Positions 1 to 8,476 are shown, counted from the first letter of the stretch. The stretch: DNA of 64,000 nucleotides from Pseudofrankia inefficax (GCF_000166135.1 NC_014666.1:7688001-7752000); one strand, 5' to 3'. Notes: generated by a model not told the origin, from the letters alone. Numbers and translations are program-made.

Positions 1-772
1 CGCCGTACTCGCAGATCGCGCCGGGGTCGCCAGCCCAGTCGGTGACGACCCGGCCAGCGGTGGCCATCGTCAGCATTCCGTGCGCGATGACGCCGGGCAG
101 GCCGACCTCGGCAGCGACCTTCTCGTTCCAGTGGATCGGGTTGAAGTCACCGGAGGTGCCGGCGTAGCGGACGAGGTCCGCACGACGGAGCCGGAAGGAG
201 CCCGCCGGGAGCTCGGCGCCGATCTCGACCTCGTCATAACGCACCGTCGAGGCCCGCGGCGCACTCTCGGGCTCGCCGGGGGCGGCCGGCGCCGGGACCT
301 CGACGCGAACGGGGCCCGCGGTCGGGTCGGCGGTGCCGCGGGAGATCAGGCCGCAAAGGCCCGTGGCGACGGGCTCACCGGTGGTCGCACGGAAGTCGTA
401 GCCGGCGGTGAGCACCTCGTTCGTCGCGACCGTACGCAGGCCGGTCAGGGTCGTCACCGCGGTCAGCTCGTCGCCAGCCACCACCGGTCGCGACAGGCTG
501 AAGCGCTGCTCGCCGTGCACGATCAGTGAGAAGTCCATGCCGAAGGCCGGGTCGCCGATCGGCAGGCCCAGCTCACCGGGAATCGCGGCGACGAGGAACG
601 TCGGGGGCGCGACCAGGTCCGGGTAGCCGGCGGTCCTGGCGGCCTCGAGATCGTGGTAGAGCGGATTCGGGTCCCCGATGGCACGGGCGAACTGTCGGAT
701 GTGCTCACGGCCGACCAGGAACGGCGTGCTGGCGGCGAACTCCCGCCCGATGAAGGCCTGGTTCAGCGGCAT
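1..772 (-). CDS. Fused FAS1-like/MaoC (R)-hydroxyacyl dehydratase, C-terminus cut by window edge
   Basis: The frame is open from ATG 772 (GGAG-type ribosome site 5-6 nt upstream) to the left edge, so about 257 residues are visible and the C-terminus is missing. Residues 1-150 look like a FAS1-like/HadA-type hot-dog domain (FLVGREHIRQFARAIGDPNP). After a Pro/Ala linker (about 155-175) comes a MaoC domain with the hydratase-2 signature SGDFNPIHWN followed by GVIAHGMLTMA, which carries the catalytic Asp and His. Such proteins dehydrate (3R)-hydroxyacyl thioesters. In mycobacteria the equivalents HadA and HadB are separate genes beside rpmG; here both domains share one frame. It lies downstream of rpmG on the same strand, 367 bp away and behind a hairpin. 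The family assignment is firm; the physiological substrate is not known. Confidence 0.85.
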   Translation of the reverse strand, partial: MPLNQAFIGREFAASTPFLVGREHIRQFARAIGDPNPLYHDLEAARTAGYPDLVAPPTFLVAAIPGELGLPIGDPAFGMDFSLIVHGEQRFSLSRPVVAGDELTAVTTLTGLRTVATNEVLTAGYDFRATTGEPVATGLCGLISRGTADPTAGPVRVEVPAPAAPGEPESAPRASTVRYDEVEIGAELPAGSFRLRRADLVRYAGTSGDFNPIHWNEKVAAEVGLPGVIAHGMLTMATAGRVVTDWAGDPGAICEYG

Positions 773-1139
773 GAACGACTCCGATCTGTCCGATGACCCG
801 GCCGGGTCCGTCCATCCACTACCACTACCACGCACCGCCCGCACCCAGCCGAAGCCGCGCACCCGCCTTAACTTCAGGGTCGTGGCGAGTACCGCGGCCG
901 GATCCGGGCCTGTCGCGTGCCGTTCAGGGTCCTCGCCCCGAACGGCGCCAGGTGGCCCAACGCGACAAGGCCGGCGACCTCAGGTCGCCGGCCTCTCGAC
1001 TAGCGGGGTGACAGGCTCCGGCCGGGCTGTCCGCCGGACCTCGACCGACCCGGCCGGGCCGACGAGCGTTCCGGCCGTGAAGCCGGTGGACGCCCGAAGG
1101 GTGCCCGGCCGTCTGGCGCGAGCCTGCCCGCGCCGGGAC
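773..1139. other. Intergenic region between MaoC gene and rpmG
   Basis: No credible gene is seen. It holds the hairpin at 968-994 and the presumed promoter of the dehydratase gene; no clear -10/-35 pair could be picked. Confidence 0.6.
968..994 (-). terminator. Hairpin downstream of rpmG
   Basis: Two 13-nt arms (968-980 and 982-994) are perfect reverse complements with almost no loop, so the inner bases would open. On the minus strand it follows the rpmG stop by about 145 nt and is followed by a short T-containing stretch. It may end the tRNA-rpmG transcript before the dehydratase gene. Confidence 0.5.
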
Positions 1140-1304
1140 TTACCGGGTCTCGCGGTGGTCCGTGTGCTGCCGGCAGTTCGGGCAGAACTTCTTCAGCTCG
1201 AGACGGTCCGGGTCATTGCGACGGTTCTTGCGCGTGATGTAGTTACGGTGCTTGCACACCTGACACGCCAGAGTGATCTTCGGACGAACGTCGGTGGCGG
1301 CCAC
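1140..1304 (-). CDS. rpmG: 50S ribosomal protein L33
   Basis: A 54-residue basic protein with the L33 zinc-binding pairs CQVC and CPNC and the typical core [14 protein letters not shown]. It is a component of the large ribosomal subunit. The start is GTG 1304 ([14 protein letters not shown]), preceded by an AGGAAGAGG purine tract, and the length matches the family. Both CxxC motifs are intact, so this is the zinc-containing (C+) form. Its position downstream of tRNA-Thr and tRNA-Met and upstream of MaoC-type dehydratase sequence is a conserved actinobacterial arrangement. Confidence 0.97.
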   Translation of the reverse strand: MAATDVRPKITLACQVCKHRNYITRKNRRNDPDRLELKKFCPNCRQHTDHRETR

Positions 1305-1714
1305 GGCGTGAGCCTCTTCCTGTAGCGGTTTACCAAACGGTCTGACGCCGCGAAGCGGACGCCTCCCGCCGGAGGCCCGCCACTCTGCGGCCAGCCGCGC
1401 TCACAGCGCGGCCTAGGTTCAGGTTCAGATCCAGGGTCGCCCCAGACCAGAGTCCACAGAGAGTCTAGCCGACCCGAAAGGCTCGACCGAGCAGCCCCTC
1501 ATCACATCCCAGCCAGCCAGCCCATAGCTCAGCCGGCAGGCCCCGAAGCCAGCAGGACCCCCGAGCGCCAAGCGCCCAGGCCCCAACCGCCCAACCCAAG
1601 CCAAGGGGGTGTCGGGGGGCGAAGCCCCCTGACCCGGGGGTTCCAGGGGTCGCCCCCCTGGGTAGACATCAACCAACCGGAAAGGAGCCCGAAGGGCTAC
1701 GAACAGGTTGATCG
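1305..1714. other. Spacer between tRNA-Met and rpmG with GC hairpins
   Basis: No coding sequence is seen. At 1599-1661 there is a run of G- and C-blocks that form successive short hairpins. One has a stem of GGGGGC/GCCCCC around GAA, followed by one with CCAGGGG against CCCCCTGG. This looks like a dispersed GC-rich hairpin element or processing site rather than a gene. The rest is featureless. Confidence 0.6.
1599..1661. repeat. GC-rich multi-hairpin element
   Basis: Alternating G6 and C5-6 blocks form at least two adjacent stem-loops on either strand. It lies between tRNA-Met and rpmG and could serve as a terminator, a processing site or a dispersed repeat. No second copy was noticed in this window. 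Confidence 0.45.
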
Positions 1715-1788
1715 TAGCGGTGGCCGGATTTGAACCGGCGACACAGCGATTATGAGCCGCTTGCTCTGCCAGGCTGAGCTACACCGCC
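1715..1788 (-). tRNA. tRNA-Met (CAT), elongator type
   Basis: A complete 74-nt cloverleaf. The 7-bp acceptor stem contains one G-U pair, the D-arm is GCTC...GAGC, the anticodon arm loop is CTCATAA with anticodon CAT, and the T-arm is GCCGG/CCGGC. CCA is not encoded. The acceptor stem starts with a paired G, unlike bacterial initiator tRNAs. A tRNA-Ile with lysidine-modified CAT is not excluded, but the location beside rpmG favours elongator Met. Confidence 0.93.
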
Positions 1789-1907
1789 TCGGACGCCACA
1801 TACGGCGGGCATCCCGACCGGCAGCGTACTGGCTAAAGGCCACACACGACAACGAATTAGCGGTGGCCGTTGATCTTGACCACGACCTGATGTCGGCCGG
1901 ACCGTCG

Positions 1908-1980
1908 AGCCCCTTTACGGAATCGAACCGTAGACCTTCTCCTTACCATGGAGACGCTCTGCCGACTGAGCTAAAGGGGC
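1908..1980 (-). tRNA. tRNA-Thr (GGT)
   Basis: A 73-nt cloverleaf with acceptor stem GCCCCTT/AAGGGGC, anticodon stem TCTCC/GGAGA around loop ATGGTAA (anticodon GGT), and T-arm TACGG/CCGTA. CCA is not encoded. It lies 119 bp upstream of tRNA-Met on the same strand, probably in one transcript with rpmG. Confidence 0.95.
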
Positions 1981-2589
1981 GCTGCTCTCGCGGGTCACAC
2001 GTTACACGATGGCGAGCCGGGTGTGGGAAGCAGGTTGACGGCCTCCACCGGCCTCCACCGTGTGGCGCTCCCCACCACCTCCCACGGCTCCCGCGCCCCT
2101 TGCCAGCCCCGAATGCCACCCCTTGTCCGCCCCGGCGCGGTTCTCGCAGCCGGGTTGCCGGCGGCCGGGCGCAGGGGGCCGGCCGGGGGGTCGTGCCGGC
2201 GGCCGGCGGGACAAGTCCTGAGCATCGGGCGTCCGGGCAGATTCGAGTCGAGCGGTGGCTTCGGTTCGGTTCCCGGTACGTAGCAGCGCTTTCCCCGACG
2301 TGGGCTGAACCGGGTGCGGGGGTGCGCCACGCCGGGGGCAGGGTCGGACTGGAGGTGGCGGCACCTCGGGGCCCGCACGTGCACCCGCTGGGTCGGGAAA
2401 CGTCGCGACATTCTGACTGAGCGTGATTGGGGGCATCCACAAACTCCTTGGGAACCCCAGACTGGTTGCACTGAGTAGCCGTGTTCGCGCTTAGCGTGGC
2501 TCTCGGCCGTTGACGCCCGCTGAGCGGGACGCCCGGCCGCGCTCTGACGAGCGGACCCGAGCAGAACCCGCGACCAGCGAGGGTTGCCC
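1981..2589. other. Intergenic region between tRNA-Thr and the lysozyme gene
   Basis: This 609-bp stretch separates divergent units, so it must hold promoters for tRNA-Thr (minus) and the lysozyme gene (plus). ORFs here lack family features and ribosome sites. No riboswitch could be recognised, although cell-wall hydrolase genes in actinobacteria often have one. Confidence 0.5.
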
Positions 2590-4434
2590 ATGCGCCTCAT
2601 GCCCCACCCCGCCCGGCACCACCAGGACAGCCAGCCGGCGGCCCTCGCCGCCGACGGCGCGGCCGGCCACCGGCCGCCCGGTAACAGCCCGGCGAGGCCT
2701 CGGGGCACCGGAACGCACGGCGACCCGATGGCCGCGCATCCGGGAATCCAGGTGCCAGCCGGCACGCCACTACCCCCGGGCACGCAGCTGCCGACCGGCA
2801 CGCCGCTAGCCTCCGGAGCCGCGCCGCGCTCCGGCACCGCCCTGCCTCCCGGCCCGGGGTTGCCCACTGGCGGACCGATCGCCACCCGAGCAGCGCTGCC
2901 CCCCCAAGCCCCGCTGCCCGCCGGAACGGCGTCGTCCCCCCACGACCAGGCCCCCGACGGCCACCACGTTGCCGTACCGTCGCCCCGCCCGCCAGCCGAC
3001 CAGCTGTCGGCGGCCCAGCTGGCGGCTGGCCGGTCGCAAGCTGGCCTGGGGCCGGCCGCCGAACTGCCAACCGGCAGGACATCGTCGGCCCAGCGGCCAA
3101 CCAGCCCGGCATCAACCTCTCGACCACCAGCCGTCTGGGCGTCGACCGGCCGGCTGGCCAGTCCGCGACGGCGGCCCCGCCAGAGGTTGCCGCGGGTGGC
3201 TCTGATGGCCATCACGGCGCTCGCCCTCTCGACGACCGCGACCGCGGCCGCCTCGCCGAACCCCGCCTGGCCCAAGGGCGTTGACGTCTCGTCGTGGCAG
3301 CACCAGAACGGGGCGACGATCGACTGGAACGCCGTCAAGGCCGCCGGCAACCAGTTCGCGGTGATCAAGGCGACCGAGGGGACGACCTACACCAACCCGC
3401 AGTTCGCCTCGGACAAGGCCGGCGCCCAGGCCGCCGGGCTGACCATCGGTGCCTACCACTACGCCCGGCCCGCCCTGCCGATCTCGACCGCCGTCGACCA
3501 GGCGAACTACTTCCTGGCCGCGGCCGGCAACACGAACACGATCGGGCAGCTGGCTCCGGTCCTGGATCTGGAGACGACCGGCGGACTCAGCCCCTCCGAC
3601 CTGACGAAGTGGACCCAGACGTTCCTGCGCACGGTCGAAGGCCAGACCGGGCGGACGCCGATCCTCTATACCTTCCGGTCCTTCTGGACCGACAAGATCG
3701 CCAATACGCAGGCATTCGCGAAGTACCCCCTCTGGTTCGCGATCTACAACAACAACGCCGATCCGGGCCCGTTGCCCGGTGGCTGGCCGAACTGGCTGAT
3801 CTGGCAGTACGACTCGGGCGGCGCGGTAAACGGCATCAACGGTCGGGTCGACGTCAACGCGTTCTGCTGCAGTGCGGCCGACCTGAGCGCCAGCGCGAAC
3901 GGAACCGTCGACCAGATCGCCGCCCGGTACGCGGCCGAGCCACTGCTGCACATCTCGCTGGGCGCCCCGACCCGGGGTGAGGGCCCCGCGGGCGGCGGTC
4001 GCTGGCAGCCGTACGCCAACGGGCTGATGTTCTGGTCGACCGAGACCGGGACCCGGGCGCTGTACGGGCCGATCGCGCAGAAGTACGTGGCGTCGGGCGG
4101 CAGCAATGGCTCGCTGGGCCGGCCGCTCGAGGACATCTCGTGGACCACCGCGCCCGACGGGCTGTCGGCCGTGTTCGAGGGCGGCCGGATCTACTGGCAT
4201 CCCGCGCTCGGCGCTTTCATCGTTCACGGCGAGATCCTGAAGAAGTATCTGGCCGACGGCGGCTCCGGTTCCTGGCTCGGCCTGCCGGTCAGCGACGAGT
4301 ACGACGTCCCCGGTGGCCGCGAGAGCGCGTTCCAGCACGGCAAGCTCACCTGGAGCTCCACCACCAACCAGGTCGCCGAGTCGCACGACACCGCTCCCGC
4401 GGTCGGCGCGGTGGCGGCCGCCGTGGCTCCCTGA
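2590..4434 (+). CDS. Secreted GH25 lysozyme with LGFP repeats and long N-terminal extension
   Basis: Predicted N-acetylmuramidase acting on peptidoglycan outside the membrane. With ATG 2590 (GAGGG 6 nt upstream) the product has 614 residues. Residues 1-190 are Pro/Gly/Thr-rich with a loose GTxLPxG periodicity. Around 195-225 there is a basic stretch (RRRPRQR) and a hydrophobic Ala-rich segment resembling a signal peptide. The GH25 domain (about 228-430) starts at GVDVSSWQ and carries VLDLET; Asp232, Asp326 and Glu328 are the expected acidic residues. The C-terminus (about 470-600) holds LGFP-type repeats (YVASGGSNGSLGRP, YLADGGSGSWLGLP), known as cell-wall anchoring modules. An internal start near 3187-3205 would remove the unusual leader; the extension could therefore be untranslated. 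Confidence 0.85.
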   Translation: MRLMPHPARHHQDSQPAALAADGAAGHRPPGNSPARPRGTGTHGDPMAAHPGIQVPAGTPLPPGTQLPTGTPLASGAAPRSGTALPPGPGLPTGGPIATRAALPPQAPLPAGTASSPHDQAPDGHHVAVPSPRPPADQLSAAQLAAGRSQAGLGPAAELPTGRTSSAQRPTSPASTSRPPAVWASTGRLASPRRRPRQRLPRVALMAITALALSTTATAAASPNPAWPKGVDVSSWQHQNGATIDWNAVKAAGNQFAVIKATEGTTYTNPQFASDKAGAQAAGLTIGAYHYARPALPISTAVDQANYFLAAAGNTNTIGQLAPVLDLETTGGLSPSDLTKWTQTFLRTVEGQTGRTPILYTFRSFWTDKIANTQAFAKYPLWFAIYNNNADPGPLPGGWPNWLIWQYDSGGAVNGINGRVDVNAFCCSAADLSASANGTVDQIAARYAAEPLLHISLGAPTRGEGPAGGGRWQPYANGLMFWSTETGTRALYGPIAQKYVASGGSNGSLGRPLEDISWTTAPDGLSAVFEGGRIYWHPALGAFIVHGEILKKYLADGGSGSWLGLPVSDEYDVPGGRESAFQHGKLTWSSTTNQVAESHDTAPAVGAVAAAVAP

Positions 4435-4560
4435 CCCACGGCGGCCGACCGGCCTCCCACGGGAGCTGGTCCCGCGGGAGGTCGGTCCGGGGGTGTTAAA
4501 GGTGGGTTCCGGGTTGGGCGAGCGGGTTGCCCGCGGCGCCGTGGCGGCTACCGTGCCGGC

Positions 4561-5352
4561 ATGGGTTGTCGGGCGGTGTTCCTCGACATCGACGGGGTGC
4601 TGACCATCTCCTGGCGTGCGCTGCCGGGAGCGGCGCAGGCCGTGCGCCAGCTTCGGGACGCCGGCCTGGCCGTGGCGTTCCTGACGAACACGACGTCGCG
4701 AACCAAGGCGGCGATCGGCGCCGCCCTCCGGTCCGCGGGCATCGAGGCGCGGGACGACGAGATCATCACAGCGGCCACGATCGGCGCCGCCTACCTGCGT
4801 AGGCACCATCCGGGCGCCCGCGTGCGGCTGCTCAACAGCGGCGACATCACGGCTGACCTTCCCGACGTCCGGTGGGCCGCTCCGGACGAGCAGCCGGACG
4901 TGGTCGTCCTGGGTGGGGCTGGGCCGGAGTACAGCCACGCGGCGCTCACCCAGGTGCTGCGCGACGTGCTCGCCGGGGCCACGCTCGTCGCCCTGGCCCG
5001 CAACTTCTACTGGGCGACCAGCGAGGGGATGGCACTGGATACCGGTGCCTACCTGGCCGGTCTCGAGCAGGCGGCCGGCACGCGGGCCGAGGTGGTCGGC
5101 AAGCCGGCACCCGCGTTCTTCTCGGCCGCGCTCGACCTCGTCGGCGTCACTGCCGGCGAGGCGTTGATGGTCGGCGATGACCTGACCAGCGACGTGCTCG
5201 GCGCGCAGGCCATCGGCCTGACCGGAGTCCTGGTCCGCACCGGCAAGTTCCGCGCGGATGCTCTGACCGCCGCCGGCGGAACCCCGGACCACGTCGTCGA
5301 CTCGATTGCCGATCTTCCGGCCCTGCTCGCCGCTGTCGGGTCCGAGCGGTGA
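4561..5352 (+). CDS. HAD-superfamily IIA phosphatase
   Basis: A 263-residue protein with the full HAD motif set: motif I DIDGVLT near residue 8, motif II LTNTTS near 42, motif III Lys in VGKPAP near 180, and motif IV VGDDLTSD near 203. The cap between motifs II and III is of the IIA (NagD/LHPP-like) type. Family members are Mg-dependent phosphatases of small phosphorylated molecules; the substrate cannot be read from sequence. It starts at ATG 4561 and overlaps the next gene by 4 nt (GTGA), so the two are translationally coupled. Confidence 0.9.
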   Translation: MGCRAVFLDIDGVLTISWRALPGAAQAVRQLRDAGLAVAFLTNTTSRTKAAIGAALRSAGIEARDDEIITAATIGAAYLRRHHPGARVRLLNSGDITADLPDVRWAAPDEQPDVVVLGGAGPEYSHAALTQVLRDVLAGATLVALARNFYWATSEGMALDTGAYLAGLEQAAGTRAEVVGKPAPAFFSAALDLVGVTAGEALMVGDDLTSDVLGAQAIGLTGVLVRTGKFRADALTAAGGTPDHVVDSIADLPALLAAVGSER

Positions 5353-5813
5353 GCGTGCCAGCCGACCCCGAGACGCACGAGGCTCAGGCCGACCAGCGGG
5401 GCGGGCTGGCGCTGTTCGCCTACGGGACGTTGACTTTCGCGCCGGTGCTCGACGCCCTCCTCGGTCGCAGGCCACCCGTCACCGCGGCCATCGTGCCTGG
5501 CTGGCGGGCCGCACGGCTTCCCGGCCGGCCCTACCCCGGCCTCGTGCCAGCACCCGACGGCCGAGCCTCGGGTCTGCTGCTGTCCGGGCTGACTCCGGCC
5601 GAATGGGCCCTGCTCGACTCCTGGGAGGGTGACCCGTACCGGGTCCGCCGGGTACGAACCGCCGTCGCGGACTCCGCCGGTCCCGCGACCGGCCCGTTCG
5701 CCTTCACCTATACCTGGCGCTCCGTCGACGAGACCGCGCCTGAGGACTGGGACCGCGACCGATTCGCCGACGAATGGCTGGAGCGCTACGTCACCCGCCT
5801 CCGGGGCTCCTGA
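5349..5813 (+). CDS. Gamma-glutamylcyclotransferase-like (AIG2 family) protein
   Basis: A 154-residue protein with the AIG2/GGCT fold signature FAYGTL near residue 23 and the conserved acidic segment LLDSWEGDPYRVRRV, whose Glu is the likely catalytic residue. Relatives cleave gamma-glutamyl amines or peptides to 5-oxoproline, but many members are uncharacterised. It starts with GTG 5349 inside the stop of the HAD gene. The 64-bp gap to pyrE suggests that the three may share a transcript. Confidence 0.85.
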   Translation: MSVPADPETHEAQADQRGGLALFAYGTLTFAPVLDALLGRRPPVTAAIVPGWRAARLPGRPYPGLVPAPDGRASGLLLSGLTPAEWALLDSWEGDPYRVRRVRTAVADSAGPATGPFAFTYTWRSVDETAPEDWDRDRFADEWLERYVTRLRGS

Positions 5814-5877
5814 ACCACTCGGCCTGGGCCTCTCCGTCTGTCCAGCCTTGTCGGGAGCGGCACTAGAGTCGGCAGGC

Positions 5878-6414
5878 GTGGGCGACGAAACCGAGATCTC
5901 CTTGCTGGCCACCCGGGTTCGGGCGGCGGCACTGTTGACCGGCAGCTTCGTGCTGCGTTCCGGGAAGACGAGCACCGAGTACTTCGACAAGTACCGGTTC
6001 GAGGCCGAGCCGGCGCTGCTCGCCGACATCGTCGCCGCCATGGTCCCGCTGGTGCCCGCGCAGGCCGAGCTGCTGGCCGGTCTGGAGCTCGGCGGAGTCC
6101 CGCTGGCGACCCTGCTCTCGGCCCGGACCGGCCTGCCGGCCCGTTTCGTCCGCAAGAAGGCCAAGGAGTACGGCACCCGCCAGATCGCCGAGGGTGGCGA
6201 CTTCGCCGGCAAGCACGTGGTCCTCGTCGAGGACGTGGTCACCAGCGGCGGCGCCGTCCTCGACGCGACGAAGGTGCTGCGCGACCAGGGCGCGACCGTC
6301 GAACACGTCGTGTGCGTCATCGACCGCCAGGAGGGTGGCGCGCAGCGGCTCGCCGACGTCGGCCTGACGCTGCACCCCGCCCTCACCAGAGCCCAGCTCG
6401 ACGCCGTCGCCTGA
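5878..6414 (+). CDS. pyrE: Orotate phosphoribosyltransferase
   Basis: Transfers phosphoribose from PRPP to orotate to give OMP in pyrimidine synthesis. The 178-residue product carries the type I PRTase PRPP-binding loop VVLVEDVVTSGG near residues 116-127. It also has GLELGGVPLAT and the flexible-loop basic segment RKKAKEYGT. GTG 5878 (VGDETEISLLATRVRAAALL) is taken as start because it matches the family's usual N-terminus; the frame stays open further upstream without family similarity. It ends 91 bp before palindrome copy A. Confidence 0.95.
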   Translation: MGDETEISLLATRVRAAALLTGSFVLRSGKTSTEYFDKYRFEAEPALLADIVAAMVPLVPAQAELLAGLELGGVPLATLLSARTGLPARFVRKKAKEYGTRQIAEGGDFAGKHVVLVEDVVTSGGAVLDATKVLRDQGATVEHVVCVIDRQEGGAQRLADVGLTLHPALTRAQLDAVA

Positions 6415-6817
6415 CCGAGCACTCCCCCGGACCCGCCGGTTCCGCCTCGACGCCAAAGTCGCCCCCCAGGAAGCCTGGCCGGCCGCGCACCCAGGCACTC
6501 GCGCCCTTGATTGCCGTTTCGGCCCTCGGGCGGTCACGCGCGGAGCCGGATAACGACGACCCGAGGGCCGAGACGGCGATCGATCAAGGACATCTGTCCG
6601 GCGGCTAACCGACGATCTGGTCGGCTGGGACTGGGCCTCCTGGTCCTGGAGCGCATCGCCGTGATCGGCAGTAGCCGACCCCGACCGCCCGGGCCTCGAC
6701 CCGCGGAGCCGGGCGCGCTGACTCACCGCGAGGCGGTGGCATGACACGCGCGACACCTCGATCCTCCCAGATCTCCTGAACGACCCAACGCGACCAGGAT
6801 GTTACGATCCGCGGCAC
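6415..6817. other. Intergenic region with dispersed palindrome
   Basis: No gene is seen. The region contains palindrome copy A (6505-6589). The stretch from about 6770 is less GC-rich than its surroundings and leads into the next hypothetical gene. Confidence 0.6.
6505..6589. repeat. Dispersed palindrome family, copy A
   Basis: The left arm (CCTTGATTGCCGTTTCGG, continuing CCCTCGG) matches the reverse complement of the right arm, apart from a 4-nt insertion next to CCTTGAT and two single-base differences. The interior is about 35 bp. The core GATCGCCGTTTTGGCCCTC is shared with copies at 39243, 53299 and 61199. This copy lies just downstream of pyrE. Confidence 0.75.
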
Positions 6818-7579
6818 TTGCAGATTTGTCAGAATCAGAAGCACGGGGGTGCAGTCTGCAGGCCAGCGATTTTCTATGTTCTATGCGTTTTCGCGGGACT
6901 CGCCACCGCCAGTTTTGGCGGCTACCTTCTCCACCAGCATCAGGCTGGTCGCGGCATGTCCGATGCCTCGGGCGAATACAATAATGTCGGCGTCAGACTT
7001 CCAGCGGGCCTGGTGGTGCTCATACTGGGATTGGCTCTCGCCTTCGGGGTGCCCGGGGCGGTCTTCGCTGCGACCCGCGACCCGTCCAAGACGGCCACCC
7101 CCACGGGAGAGCCGACACCTGTGGGTACAACCGGCACGGCGACCTCATCTCCACCCGTTTCCGCCGCCCCGACCACGTCCGGGGCCTCGACCATCGTCGT
7201 AAAGGCCCCCCTTAACGGGGCGGAGGTTTCGGGTATCGAAGGCGTGGTCATCAGCGGGACTGCACAAAATCTGGGCGACAACACGATCTGGATCCTGGAC
7301 TACGGCTTCGACGGGACCGGAAGCCGAGTATTTTACCGCGACAACACCGACCCACTGTCAGTCGTGGGCGGAAATTGGACATTCACCGATCGGCCCATCG
7401 GGAATGGATCGCGCGATATCGGCCAGATCTTCAAGATCTCCATCGTCGAGGCGTCGCCGGCCTGCGCCAGAGTGCTGAAAAATGCCACGCCGGGCCAAGA
7501 CGGTGCCGTGATAATTCCGGTCCTTCCCGATGGCTGCAAGCAGGTCGATCAACGTGAGGTCAAGAAGACCCGGATGTAG
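6818..7579 (+). CDS. Hypothetical membrane-anchored protein with Ig-like C-terminal domain
   Basis: Not recognised as a named family. From TTG 6818 the product has 253 residues and two hydrophobic segments (about 17-38 and 60-85), then a Thr/Pro/Ser linker (about 88-125). The extracellular domain of about 125 residues begins APLNGAEVSGIEGVVISGTAQN, which resembles beta-sandwich (Ig-like) domains of bacterial surface proteins. It has two Cys (ASPACARVL and PDGCKQV) that could form a disulfide. ATG 6956 (MSDASGEYNN) is an alternative start that keeps only the second hydrophobic segment. AT content is visibly higher than in neighbours, which is compatible with acquisition by transfer. It sits beside the presumed integrated-element remnant. 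Confidence 0.65.
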   Translation: MQICQNQKHGGAVCRPAIFYVLCVFAGLATASFGGYLLHQHQAGRGMSDASGEYNNVGVRLPAGLVVLILGLALAFGVPGAVFAATRDPSKTATPTGEPTPVGTTGTATSSPPVSAAPTTSGASTIVVKAPLNGAEVSGIEGVVISGTAQNLGDNTIWILDYGFDGTGSRVFYRDNTDPLSVVGGNWTFTDRPIGNGSRDIGQIFKISIVEASPACARVLKNATPGQDGAVIIPVLPDGCKQVDQREVKKTRM

Positions 7580-7716
7580 GCGACGGCATCCAGCCACCCT
7601 CACCAGCCGTGGGATCTTGCCAGGCCGGCGAGCTGTCGGTCCCCAGCGGCGGTTGCGCGGATCTTGCGCGGTCGAGGTTCGGTGGCAGCCCTCGGGCGCC
7701 CAGATCTGCGGAGTGA

Positions 7717-7929
7717 TCACGCGGACGTGGCCTCGTTCTTCGCTTCCCTCTGACTCTGGCCGGCGGGTTCGGGGGGCCTGAGCATGATGTCGAACACGTC
7801 AAGCAGGGCATCGGCGATCAGTGGCGCCATCGCCTCGACCGGCCGACGCACACCCACCTGAGCCTCGATCTCCCCCGCAATGACTCGACACAGTTGACCG
7901 AAAACGTCCCCGCGGGCCTCCTCGCTCAT
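7717..7929 (-). CDS. Small hypothetical protein
   Basis: A 70-residue frame (MSEEARGDVFGQLCRVIAGE) with an amphipathic middle (VEAMAPLIADALLDVFDIML) and a polar tail. No family is recognised and the ribosome site is weak. It lies among degraded sequence between the Ig-like protein gene and the integrase remnant. It may be an element-borne gene or a chance frame. Confidence 0.4.
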   Translation of the reverse strand: MSEEARGDVFGQLCRVIAGEIEAQVGVRRPVEAMAPLIADALLDVFDIMLRPPEPAGQSQREAKNEATSA

Positions 7930-8053
7930 GCGGCCGAGTATGCCCGCGGGCTAAGACCCGACCGCGACGGCTTGAGGGCCTCGCCCTCACGGCTGCAACG
8001 GCCGTGAGGCGTGCCGCGCCTGATGCCCCCGGCGGTGTGCGGCGACTGGTGGG

Positions 8054-8476
8054 TCAAGGCGCGGGCTCGTCCCACCGGTCAGTGCCCACCGGCGAGTCGG
8101 TGTCCAGCAGGTATCGACCCTCGTTGGCGACGAGGAAGGCAACGAACTCGGTGACGCTGATCGCGGGCAGCGTGGGGTCGGCGGTGGCAGTGAAGGCAGT
8201 CGTCAGGCGCTCGATCAACTCGTCCGTAATCTGCGGCGTGGTGTACTCCGGCAGCGTCCCCACGAGGAACAGCAGATCGCCGACTCCCCCGGCAGAGCCG
8301 GGGAATGGATATTCGGCCATCGCGTCCGTGCGACCGATCCAGAGACGATCCGCCTCGGGCACGAAGTCGAGGACGCCGTTTTCCTTCCAGTTCCAGAAAG
8401 CGCTGATGGCCGCAGGGGCCGGCACGGCATCGAGCACGGCCAGCCAGACGTCGCACACCAACTTGCCATCGCTCAT
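8054..8476 (-). CDS. Hypothetical protein
   Basis: A 140-residue frame from ATG 8476 (MSDGKLVCDVWLAVLDAVPA). It is acidic, Trp-containing and soluble, with no transmembrane segment and no motif I can assign. A further upstream start at 8512 exists but adds an Arg-rich stretch. The composition looks like real coding sequence. It lies between a doubtful small ORF and the integrase fragment, so it may be cargo of the eroded element. Confidence 0.55.
   Translation of the reverse strand: MSDGKLVCDVWLAVLDAVPAPAAISAFWNWKENGVLDFVPEADRLWIGRTDAMAEYPFPGSAGGVGDLLFLVGTLPEYTTPQITDELIERLTTAFTATADPTLPAISVTEFVAFLVANEGRYLLDTDSPVGTDRWDEPAP

Noticed and set aside
2440-2589. Cell-wall-hydrolase riboswitch upstream of the lysozyme
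   Set aside because: I looked for a c-di-AMP-type aptamer but could not match the conserved core; an Infernal search would decide.
1995-3368. Long minus-strand ORF of 457 residues
   Set aside because: It is antisense to the lysozyme gene and to tRNA-adjacent DNA, with Arg/Gly/Pro-rich composition and no domain. High GC makes such shadow frames common.
3112-5475. Minus-strand ORF of 787 residues
   Set aside because: It lies opposite the lysozyme and HAD phosphatase genes, both of which have clear domains; the antisense product resembles no family.
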